Of a stretch of DNA of 19,218 bases, positions 5,463-11,950 are shown piece by piece; the stretch's first letter is position 1, and the number at the start of each line of letters is the position of its first letter. The translations under genes and the position numbers were made by a program. The notes under the pieces are model-generated. The model saw only the letters and a program-made list of their open reading frames with translations. It had not been told where the DNA came from and made no database searches. Source of the DNA: an uncultured Eggerthellaceae bacterium (GTDB lineage Bacteria; Actinomycetota; Coriobacteriia; Coriobacteriales; Eggerthellaceae); the NCBI GenBank assembly GCA_910588205.1, contig CAJUQK010000032.1, positions 1 to 19,218 of the forward strand, in the 5' to 3' direction.

Positions 5463-5578
5463 GCATTCTCCGCGCGAAGCGTGACCCATCCAATCCTTTG
5501 GTGACAGATCGGAGATCTTCCGACTGCATGGGATCGTGTGCCCTACAGTGATTGAAACGCAGATCAAGGGATGGGGAC

Positions 5579-6676
5579 ATGCAACGAGAACGTGAGATCG
5601 TGAAGGCAAGCCTTCTGGGGATCGCCGGGAATGTGCTGCTCGTCGCCCTGAAGTTGGTCATCGGCTTCGTCTCCCATTCCATCGCCATCATCTTAGACGG
5701 CGTGAACAACGCCACCGATGTGCTCTCTTCTGCGGTCACCATCATCGGCACGAAACTGGCGGGTAAGCGTCCTGACAAGAAGCACCCCTTCGGCTATGGT
5801 CGCATCGAGTATCTGTCATCCGTGGTCATCGCGGTCATCATCCTGGCGGCAGGTCTGGTGTCCTTGCGCGAATCCATCCTCAAGATCATCCACCCCGGCA
5901 CCCCCAGCTATTCCACCATCACCATCACAGTCATCCTTGTGAGCATCCTCATCAAGGTAGTGCTCGGGTTCATGTTCAAGCACTACGGGGACAAGACCCA
6001 TTCCGAAGCACTGATCGCCTCCGGTGTCGATTCCAACAACGATGCCTTCATCACCGGTGGCACTCTGGTCGTGGCCCTCGTGCAGAACATCTGGGGCGTC
6101 AACATCGACGGCATCGTGGGGCTCATCATCTCCATCCTCGTGTGCAAGGCAGGCATCGATGTGCTGCGGGATTCTTTGGCACCCATCATCGGCTCGCCGG
6201 AGAGCAAACAGCTGGTATCGTCCATCAAGGAATACATCCGCCGGTTCCCTTCCGTGCAGGGCGTCCACGATGTGATCTTGGATGACTTCGGGCCCCATAG
6301 GGTCATCGGGGCCGTGCACATCCAGGTGCCGGATGATATGACGGCGAAGGACGTGGGGGAGCTGACGCGTCAGATCACCCAGGGGGTCCGGCAAACGTTC
6401 GACGTTCAGATCACGGTGGGGATCTACACCGACAACACCACCGGGAAGTACGCACCTATGAACGCGGTGTTGCAGCAGTTCTGCGGTGCGCAGAAAGAGG
6501 TGCTCAACAGCCACGCGTTCTACGTGGATGAGAGCACCAAGACCTGCTACTTCGACCTGGTGCTGGATGTGTCAGCCAAGGATGACGAGGCCGCTCAGGC
6601 GGTGATCAAGGGGATGAAGGCTCAGTATCCTGATTTCGTCTATGACGTTCAGGTAGACACTGACTATTGCGAATGA
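5579..6676 (+). CDS. CDF-family divalent metal cation exporter
   Basis: A 365-residue cation diffusion facilitator. Six transmembrane helices occupy about 8-205, with the family motif HPFGYGRIEYLSS (69-81) after TM2. Predicted metal ligands are N43 and D47 in TM2 (DGVNNATD) and D151 and D155 in TM5 (DSNND). The NxxxD/DxxxD set, rather than HxxxD, argues against zinc and suggests Mn(II) or Fe(II); that specificity is inference. A cytoplasmic ferredoxin-like dimerisation domain (about 210-290) is followed by a further domain of about 75 residues (about 293-365). It should export metal by proton antiport. I chose ATG 5579 because AAGGG (5566-5570) lies 8 nt upstream; an in-frame TTG at 5552 would add nine residues without a good site. 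It converges on the symporter with a 24-bp gap. Confidence 0.9.
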   Translation: MQREREIVKASLLGIAGNVLLVALKLVIGFVSHSIAIILDGVNNATDVLSSAVTIIGTKLAGKRPDKKHPFGYGRIEYLSSVVIAVIILAAGLVSLRESILKIIHPGTPSYSTITITVILVSILIKVVLGFMFKHYGDKTHSEALIASGVDSNNDAFITGGTLVVALVQNIWGVNIDGIVGLIISILVCKAGIDVLRDSLAPIIGSPESKQLVSSIKEYIRRFPSVQGVHDVILDDFGPHRVIGAVHIQVPDDMTAKDVGELTRQITQGVRQTFDVQITVGIYTDNTTGKYAPMNAVLQQFCGAQKEVLNSHAFYVDESTKTCYFDLVLDVSAKDDEAAQAVIKGMKAQYPDFVYDVQVDTDYCE

Positions 6677-6700
6677 TCGCTCACGCGGCTGCTTTCGTCA

Positions 6701-8338
6701 TCACGAAGAGCGCACCGTGTCGATAGCCTCCTGAACACCGGGAGCGATCCTTTCGCGCTGACCCTCTTCTGCACTGCCGGGAACGGGAGCCCCCGCGGCT
6801 TCCTCAAGGGCTATCTGCTCTTCGAAGGCGCGATCGCCCTCGGACAGGCGGGATGGCGGATCCACGGGGAATTCCTCAGCCGGGGTGAACAGTGATACCA
6901 CGGGCACGATCACCAGGGACAGGATCATGCAGAGGGCACCGCAGTTGATGGGGCTGGCGATGAGCGGCGTTCCCGCGAAGCCCATGGCCATGTTCACAGC
7001 CGTGAGCCCCACGCCCACGATGAACGAGCACCACACCGCCGCCTTCGACACCTTCTTCTTGTAAAGGCCCCAGAGGAACGGCCCGAGGAATGCGCCTGCC
7101 AGCGCGCCCCAGGAATAGCCCATGAGCTGAGCGATGAACACGATGGACGAGTGGTATTGCAGAAGCGCGATGGCCGCCGACAGGGCGATGAACACCACCA
7201 GCAGGCCGCGCATGGAGAAGAGCTGCTGCTTCTCGTCCATGTCCTTCACGAAGTTGCCCTTGATGAGGTCGATGGTCAGAGTGGACGAAGATGTCAGCAC
7301 CAACGAACTCAGGGTGGACATGGAGGCAGATAGCACTAACACGATGACCAGCCCTATCAGGATGTCCGGCAATGTGGAGAGCATCGTGGGGATAACGGAG
7401 TCATAGATGGGCGTGCCGTTCGCCGCGTACTCGATCTGCCCTTCATAGAGCCGACCGAAGCCGCCCAAGAAGTAGCTGCCCCCTGCCACCACGAAGGCGA
7501 AGATGGTGGAGATGATAGCCCCCTGCTTCACGGCTGGACCGCTCTTGATGGCGTAGAACTTCTGCACCATCTGAGGGAGCCCCCAGGTACCCAAGCTGGT
7601 CAGCACCACCACACCCAGCAAGTTGAACAGGTCGGGGCCGAAGAAGCTGACGAAGGGCCCTTGCATGGCACTGCCGTCCGCGGGGATCTGGGAGAGCTGG
7701 GTGATGGCCTCGGAGAATCCCCCGTTCGACAGGATGACCGCCACGATGACCGCGGTGATACCCAGCAACATGACGATGCCCTGGATGAAATCGTTCATGA
7801 CTGTGGCCATGTAACCGCCCACCACCACATAGATGCAGGTGATGACGGCCATACCGATCACGCATACATCGTAGGGCAGGTCGAAAGCCATGCCGAAGAG
7901 GCGGGATAAGCCGTTGTACACGCTGGCGGTGTAGGGGATCAGGAAGACGAAGATGATGGCCGCCGCCGCGATGCGCAACGTCTTGGAGCCATAGCGTTTG
8001 CCGAAGAATTCCGGCATGGTCTGGGCACCCAGCCGATGGGTGAGCTCACGGGTGCGCGGGCCTAGCACCCACCAGGCCAGCAGGCTGCCCAGGATGGCGT
8101 TGCCGATACCCGCCCACGTGGCCGCGATGCCGTACTTGAAGCCGAATTGCCCTGCGTATCCTACGAACACTACGGCGGAGAAGTAGCTGGTGCCATAGGC
8201 GAAGGCGCTCATCCACGGTCCCACTTTGCGGCCGCCTAGGATGAATCCGTCCACGGTGGAAGTGGACCGGCGGCAGTAGATGCCCACGCCCACGGCAATA
8301 GCAACGAACAGGATCACGAGCAGTATCTTGACGGTCAT
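6701..8338 (-). CDS. sodium:solute symporter (SSS family, PutP-like)
   Basis: A 545-residue protein with about 13 transmembrane helices (LeuT fold, first helix 2-22). PutP-like landmarks: SYFSAVVFVGYAG (51-63) in the first core helix, GGYMATVMNDFIQGIVML (174-191), GTWGLPQMVQKFYAI (250-264) and SMSTLSSLVLTSSSTLTIDL (339-358), whose Ser/Thr cluster is the usual Na2 sodium site. The C-terminal 60 residues are acidic and cytoplasmic. Family members import proline, pantothenate, sugars or other organic solutes with Na+; the substrate cannot be told from sequence. Start at ATG 8338, with AAGGA 7 nt upstream; an in-frame GTG at 8356 would add six residues and lacks a site. Divergent from galE, with which it shares a 183-bp regulatory region. 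Confidence 0.88.
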   Translation of the reverse strand: MTVKILLVILFVAIAVGVGIYCRRSTSTVDGFILGGRKVGPWMSAFAYGTSYFSAVVFVGYAGQFGFKYGIAATWAGIGNAILGSLLAWWVLGPRTRELTHRLGAQTMPEFFGKRYGSKTLRIAAAAIIFVFLIPYTASVYNGLSRLFGMAFDLPYDVCVIGMAVITCIYVVVGGYMATVMNDFIQGIVMLLGITAVIVAVILSNGGFSEAITQLSQIPADGSAMQGPFVSFFGPDLFNLLGVVVLTSLGTWGLPQMVQKFYAIKSGPAVKQGAIISTIFAFVVAGGSYFLGGFGRLYEGQIEYAANGTPIYDSVIPTMLSTLPDILIGLVIVLVLSASMSTLSSLVLTSSSTLTIDLIKGNFVKDMDEKQQLFSMRGLLVVFIALSAAIALLQYHSSIVFIAQLMGYSWGALAGAFLGPFLWGLYKKKVSKAAVWCSFIVGVGLTAVNMAMGFAGTPLIASPINCGALCMILSLVIVPVVSLFTPAEEFPVDPPSRLSEGDRAFEEQIALEEAAGAPVPGSAEEGQRERIAPGVQEAIDTVRSS

Positions 8339-8370
8339 CAGAGGTTCCTTCCCCACAGATCATTGCGCTC

Positions 8371-8392
8371 GTTATATACAGGAAATGTTTCC
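8371..8392 (-). promoter_or_regulatory. promoter/operator region of the symporter gene
   Basis: On the minus strand TGTATATAACG reads as a -10-like box (about 8371-8380). It abuts the palindrome GGAAA-TG-TTTCC (8381-8392), which is flanked by CAG and CTG. The palindrome would lie in the -10/-35 spacer, a usual place for a repressor site. No regulator gene is adjacent and I cannot name the family. Confidence 0.35.
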
Positions 8393-8521
8393 AATCTGTT
8401 TACTGGCTCTGGGAAAGAGCGCTGAGCGGGGGCATCCGAAACGTGATAGGAGGGAATCTCGGAAGCGGAAACGGAGAGACATTCGCTATCATGGGACCTT
8501 GCCCTCTGTGAAAGGATTCCT

Positions 8522-9655
8522 ATGGCGAACAGATCTTTGGCGAAAGCCTTCGAAGACACCACGATATTGGTCACAGGAGGTGCCGGGTTCATTGGCAGCC
8601 ACACTGTGGTGGAGCTGCTGAGCGAGGGTTACCGCGTGGTAGTGCTGGATGACCTCAGTAACTCGTGCGAAGAGGCCCTGGACCGGGTTCGCCAGATCTG
8701 CGGTCTGGATGCATCGGATGACCGGCTCACCTTCATCCATGCTTCTATCTTGGATGAGCAGGCGCTCGAAGATGTCTTCGCCACGTTCCCCGTCGATGCC
8801 ATCATCCACTTTGCAGGCTTCAAGGCTGTGGGTGAGAGCGTGGAGAAGCCTTGGGAGTACTACTGGAACAACGTGGCTGGTACGTTGGTGCTGACCGGTG
8901 TGGCACGGGAGCACGGCGTGAAGAACCTGGTGTTCTCTTCCAGTGCAACGGTCTACGGGGATCCGGACACCATGCCCATCACAGAGATGGCCCTGAAGCG
9001 CGATGCCACGAATCCTTATGGGCATACGAAGAGCATGCTCGAGCAGGTTCTGTCTGACCTCTACCGGGGGGATGACGAATGGAACGTGGTTCTGCTGCGT
9101 TACTTCAACCCCATCGGCGCCCACGAGAGCGGGCTCATCGGCGAGGATCCGCAGGGCATCCCGAACAACCTGGTACCCTACGTGGCGAAGGTGGCGGTGG
9201 GAACGCTGCCCGAACTGGGCGTTTTCGGAGATGACTATCCCACGCCAGACGGTACGGGGGTGCGCGACTACATCCACGTGGTGGATCTGGCGCGTGGTCA
9301 TGTGGCCGCTTTGGATTGGATGGCCGGACGCGTGGGCACGGGTGCGGCGGAGGATCCGTATTCTCTGACAGGGCAGTCCGCGGCAGACGGCACGCGTCGA
9401 GGTGTGGGCGTGTTCAACCTGGGCACGGGCACCGGATCAAGTGTGCTCGAGGTGGTGCAGGCCTTCGAACGGGCCTGTGGCCATTCCATCCCCTATGCCG
9501 TGAAGCCGCGTCGAGCCGGAGACATCGCCGAGAGCTATGCCTCCTGTGACAAAGCCCGCGAAGAGCTGGGCTGGGTGGCGGAATATGATCTGGATCGGAT
9601 GTGCCAGGATTCCTGGCGCTGGCAAAGCAATAACCCGAATGGATATCGGAGCTAA
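8522..9655 (+). CDS. galE: UDP-glucose 4-epimerase
   Basis: A 377-residue extended SDR enzyme that interconverts UDP-glucose and UDP-galactose for the Leloir pathway and for surface polysaccharide precursors. GGAGFIGS (19-26) is the NAD-binding Rossmann glycine motif, DDLSNS (43-48) the GalE cofactor loop, and HFAGFKAVGESVEKP (96-110) and FSSSATVYG (138-146) are GalE-specific. Catalytic residues are S141, Y166 and K170 (NPYGHTK). RYFNPIGAHESGLIGEDP and RDYIHVVDLARGH are also diagnostic. A short insertion near 275-300 (AAEDPYSLTGQSAADGTRR) makes it about 40 residues longer than E. coli GalE. AAAGGA (8511-8516) is 5 nt before ATG. It is likely first gene of an operon with the DUF1292 and YQQ-rich genes. 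Confidence 0.95.
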   Translation: MANRSLAKAFEDTTILVTGGAGFIGSHTVVELLSEGYRVVVLDDLSNSCEEALDRVRQICGLDASDDRLTFIHASILDEQALEDVFATFPVDAIIHFAGFKAVGESVEKPWEYYWNNVAGTLVLTGVAREHGVKNLVFSSSATVYGDPDTMPITEMALKRDATNPYGHTKSMLEQVLSDLYRGDDEWNVVLLRYFNPIGAHESGLIGEDPQGIPNNLVPYVAKVAVGTLPELGVFGDDYPTPDGTGVRDYIHVVDLARGHVAALDWMAGRVGTGAAEDPYSLTGQSAADGTRRGVGVFNLGTGTGSSVLEVVQAFERACGHSIPYAVKPRRAGDIAESYASCDKAREELGWVAEYDLDRMCQDSWRWQSNNPNGYRS

Positions 9656-9685
9656 GGCATCGAAGCTAAGGGAAAGGCGGCAGTC

Positions 9686-10096
9686 ATGGGAGAAGAGCGC
9701 GATACGGTGCAGACAGAAGAGCAAGCGGATCAGGTTGAGATGCAGCCTGCAGGAGCTGAGCTCACGTTCTCGTTGGAGGATGATCAGGGCAACGAGATGC
9801 AGTGCAAGCTGCTCTATACGTTCCATGCTTCGCACAACGACAAGTACTATCTGGTCTACACTATCGAGAATCAGGGAGAAGAGAGCGAAGAGGTCAGCGC
9901 CTTCCGGTATATCCCAGAGGAGCTCGAAGCGCTGATCAAGGGCGAAGATGTTGACGTGCATCTGGAGCCGCTGGCTACGGAGGTGGAGTGGTCCATCGTG
10001 GCGGATACGCTTCGGCGGGTAGCCGCTGAAGGCAGCACGGTAGATGCCTCCAGCGTCACTTCGAACGACAGCCTTCTCGCTGAAGAAGAGAACTGA
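9686..10096 (+). CDS. DUF1292 family protein
   Basis: A 136-residue acidic soluble protein. Residues about 25-95 show the DUF1292 (YrzB-like) pattern: 'FSLEDDQGNEMQCKLLYTF' followed by a small beta-rich domain with DKYYLVYTI and VSAFRYIPEE. The N-terminus (1-22) and C-terminus (about 115-136, Ser/Glu-rich) are low-complexity extensions. Function of the family is unknown; in Bacillota it usually sits near Holliday-junction resolvase YqgF and alanyl-tRNA synthetase, whereas here it follows galE by 30 bp. AAAGG lies about 9-13 nt before ATG 9686. Confidence 0.8.
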   Translation: MGEERDTVQTEEQADQVEMQPAGAELTFSLEDDQGNEMQCKLLYTFHASHNDKYYLVYTIENQGEESEEVSAFRYIPEELEALIKGEDVDVHLEPLATEVEWSIVADTLRRVAAEGSTVDASSVTSNDSLLAEEEN

Positions 10097-10133
10097 ACGG
10101 TATACGGGGAAACATCTTCGAAAGGGAAACAGC

Positions 10134-10565
10134 ATGACTGAGCAGTACCCCCAGAACGGACAACCGCCGGTAGCGCCGCAACCAACGGATGCGGGCTATC
10201 AGCAGACCTATCAACAGGCGTATCAGCAGCCAGCCGCTGATGCCTATCAGCAAACCTATCAGCAACAACCCAACCAGCAGGCCGCCTACGATCAGGCTGC
10301 TTATCAGCAGCCTGTCTATCAAGCAACGCCTCAGCCCTACCCTCAGCCGTATCAAGAGACAGACAGCGGCAGCTTCGGCTGGGCCGTGCTCGGGTTCTTC
10401 TTTCCCATCGTGGGTCTCATACTGTTCCTCGTTTGGAAGCAATCCAAGCCCAAGTGCGCGAAGGTGGCGGGCATCGGCGCCTTGGTGGGCGTGGGCATCA
10501 GCGTTGGATTCAGCATCCTGGGTGTGATGATGAGCTTCATCTTCATGCCGTTCTACATGTTCTAG
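10134..10565 (+). CDS. small membrane protein with Gln/Tyr/Pro-rich YQQ-repeat N-terminus
   Basis: A 143-residue protein. Residues 1-75 are disordered and made mostly of Gln, Tyr, Pro and Ala, with repeated YQQ at 22, 26, 30, 38, 42 and 57. Two transmembrane helices follow (about 82-101 and 111-138) joined by the basic loop WKQSKPKCAK. This domain shape, a long YQ/PQ-rich tail before two helices, is common in small actinobacterial membrane proteins (DUF4190-like). I do not recognise a specific family, and function is unknown. AAAGGG (10121-10126), 7 nt before ATG 10134, fixes the start; an upstream in-frame start at 10044 lies inside the DUF1292 gene without a ribosome site. Last gene of the probable galE operon. 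Confidence 0.8.
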   Translation: MTEQYPQNGQPPVAPQPTDAGYQQTYQQAYQQPAADAYQQTYQQQPNQQAAYDQAAYQQPVYQATPQPYPQPYQETDSGSFGWAVLGFFFPIVGLILFLVWKQSKPKCAKVAGIGALVGVGISVGFSILGVMMSFIFMPFYMF

Positions 10566-10572
10566 ATCTCAT

Positions 10573-10597
10573 CTCGTCACTAGCTACACCTGACGAG
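10573..10597. terminator. weak hairpin between convergent genes
   Basis: CTCGTCA (10573-10579) and TGACGAG (10591-10597) form a perfect 7-bp stem with an 11-nt loop. It lies between the stops of the YQQ-rich gene and the antiporter. There is no T-tract on either strand, so termination here is only a possibility. Confidence 0.3.
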
Positions 10598-10619
10598 TAC
10601 CGGCCTGTTGGGAGATGCG

Positions 10620-11810
10620 TTACCGTTCGTGGCGCTTCTTCAACAGTGCCAGGGTGGCGGTGGCCAACAGCGGCATGAGCAATACGGTTATACCGCCGGC
10701 CGCCACCAACACCGAAGCCGTTTCGGTATCCATGGCCCCGGTCGTAGTGGCAATGGAGGTGACCGCTACGATGAGCGGCAACGCCATGGTGCAGTAGAGG
10801 GCCACCGTAGCCCGGGCCGAAGGGTCCATTTCGCGGGTATCCGGGTTCAATCGCAGGGCGTTGTAGATGGGGAGCGCCCGCACCAGCAGTAGCATTCCTA
10901 TGAACAGGAAGAGCGGTCCCGGCCGTTCGATCACCGCCTGCGGGTCTATCCCCATGCCGCTCACAATGAAGAACAAGGGGATGAAGAACCCGTAGCCGAT
11001 GCCGTTCAGCTTGCGTTCCAGCCCTTGGTCGCCGTGAGGCATGATGAAGCGCAGCACGAAGCCAGCGGCGAAGGACCCCAAAACGATATCCAGGTCGAAC
11101 AGCGCCGAGACAGCCAGCAGTCCCACGAGCAGCACCATCACCCCTCGGACTGCCATCTGGGAGTTCGTCTCAGCATTGCGCGAGACGAAGCCCGTGAGCG
11201 CCGTTCCTCGTTCCCAGAGCCGCCGCGGCACGACGGCGGCTAGCACCGCGATGATGGCGAAGGCTGCAAGGATGACGACGGTCACCCATGTCTTGCGGGT
11301 GGACATCACCAAGGCAATAGCGATGATAGGACAGATCTCTCCCCAGGTGCCATAGGCAACGATGGAATCCCCCAGCCGCGTGCCCATTAGCCCTCGATCG
11401 TGGAGGATGGGGAGCAGCGTGCCGAAGGCGGTGGTGGTGAGGGCTATGGCCGCGGCCATCCATCCGATGAAGTTATCGCGCATCTCTGGCAGGAGGCCTG
11501 TGATGCCAATGGCCAGCCCGAGCGTGACGAGCCAGGTCATGAAGCCATACTTCCCTTGGCGATCCGCCATCTTCTTCGGGTCTATCTCATAGCCTGCCAG
11601 CAGGAACAGAAAGCCCAATCCGAGGTCGGAGAGGAAGGCCACGGCGGTGTCATTGCTGGCAATGCCGAACACGTTCGGCCCTATGAGCATCCCTGCCAGC
11701 AGCAAGAACACCGTTTCAGGGATCAGCTTCTTGGGGATGACGGCTGCGAGCACGGGGCAGAGGAATGCCACCGCGCAGATCACGAACAGGGTGATGAGCT
11801 CTGTTTCCAC
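10620..11810 (-). CDS. CPA2-type cation:proton antiporter (Na+/H+ exchanger fold)
   Basis: A 396-residue membrane protein with about 12 helices, matching the Na_H_Exchanger (PF00999) core: IPETVFLLLAGMLIGPNVFG near the N-terminus, the LGLGFLFLLAGYEIDPKKM segment typical of KefB/KefC and NhaS-like proteins, a discontinuous-helix region around ALTTTAFGTLLPIL, and a C-terminal helix set. It lacks the RCK/TrkA-N nucleotide-binding domain of Kef channels and ends directly after the last helix (KKRHER). It should exchange K+ or Na+ for H+; the ion is not determinable. The start GTG at 11810 has AGGAG 5 nt upstream; a longer reading from ATG 11876 would add 22 polar residues without a site. It lies 140 bp downstream of fbp on the same strand. 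Confidence 0.85.
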   Translation of the reverse strand: METELITLFVICAVAFLCPVLAAVIPKKLIPETVFLLLAGMLIGPNVFGIASNDTAVAFLSDLGLGFLFLLAGYEIDPKKMADRQGKYGFMTWLVTLGLAIGITGLLPEMRDNFIGWMAAAIALTTTAFGTLLPILHDRGLMGTRLGDSIVAYGTWGEICPIIAIALVMSTRKTWVTVVILAAFAIIAVLAAVVPRRLWERGTALTGFVSRNAETNSQMAVRGVMVLLVGLLAVSALFDLDIVLGSFAAGFVLRFIMPHGDQGLERKLNGIGYGFFIPLFFIVSGMGIDPQAVIERPGPLFLFIGMLLLVRALPIYNALRLNPDTREMDPSARATVALYCTMALPLIVAVTSIATTTGAMDTETASVLVAAGGITVLLMPLLATATLALLKKRHER

Positions 11811-11950
11811 CGCATCTCCTTTCTGGCTGCCTGTCTGTCTTCTGTCGTGCCCGTTCCCTGTGATCAAAGGGGACATGAAGGGCGCATGCCCCGCTATGGA
11901 TCGCCGTTACTCCGTAGGTGGGCATCCGATCTTGATGCCCGCTCCCCCGG

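Larger units (their letters stand above)
5191..5490 (+). repeat. composite dispersed repeat, copy B
   Basis: Shares ordered blocks with 18941-19165: CGTGYTTYGCGCG, ATGTGCGGCGCA (5210-5221), CCGCCGCCTgACTA, hairpin CCGCTGC-TTAC-GCAGCGG (5267-5284), GGTTGTG, TGGTTTTCTGGG, then a GTAG-type hairpin (5340-5363) and CCCATCGGGTGAACC. Its right half (5364-5490) matches the order in 1-260: GTAG hairpin, TTGCGCG hairpin, then CGCGCGAAGCG. Boundaries are approximate. It fills the space between the 117-bp inverted repeat and the CDF gene. Confidence 0.7.

Noticed and set aside
5816..6514. 232-codon minus-strand ORF opposite the CDF gene.
   Set aside because: Rich in His/Asp from reversed hydrophobic codons; the plus strand encodes an intact transporter.
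8484..8489. TATCAT before galE and TATCAT (16481-16486) before the kinase, both preceded by TTC(C)GC, as shared promoters.
   Set aside because: No -35 at acceptable spacing in either case, and two short matches are not enough to claim a regulon.
8489..9301. 270-codon minus-strand ORF opposite galE.
   Set aside because: Shadow of a full-length, motif-complete galE; no ribosome site.
11811..11950. Terminator or promoter between fbp and the antiporter gene.
   Set aside because: No stable hairpin with a T-tract and no convincing -35/-10 pair on the minus strand beyond the antiporter's ribosome site.
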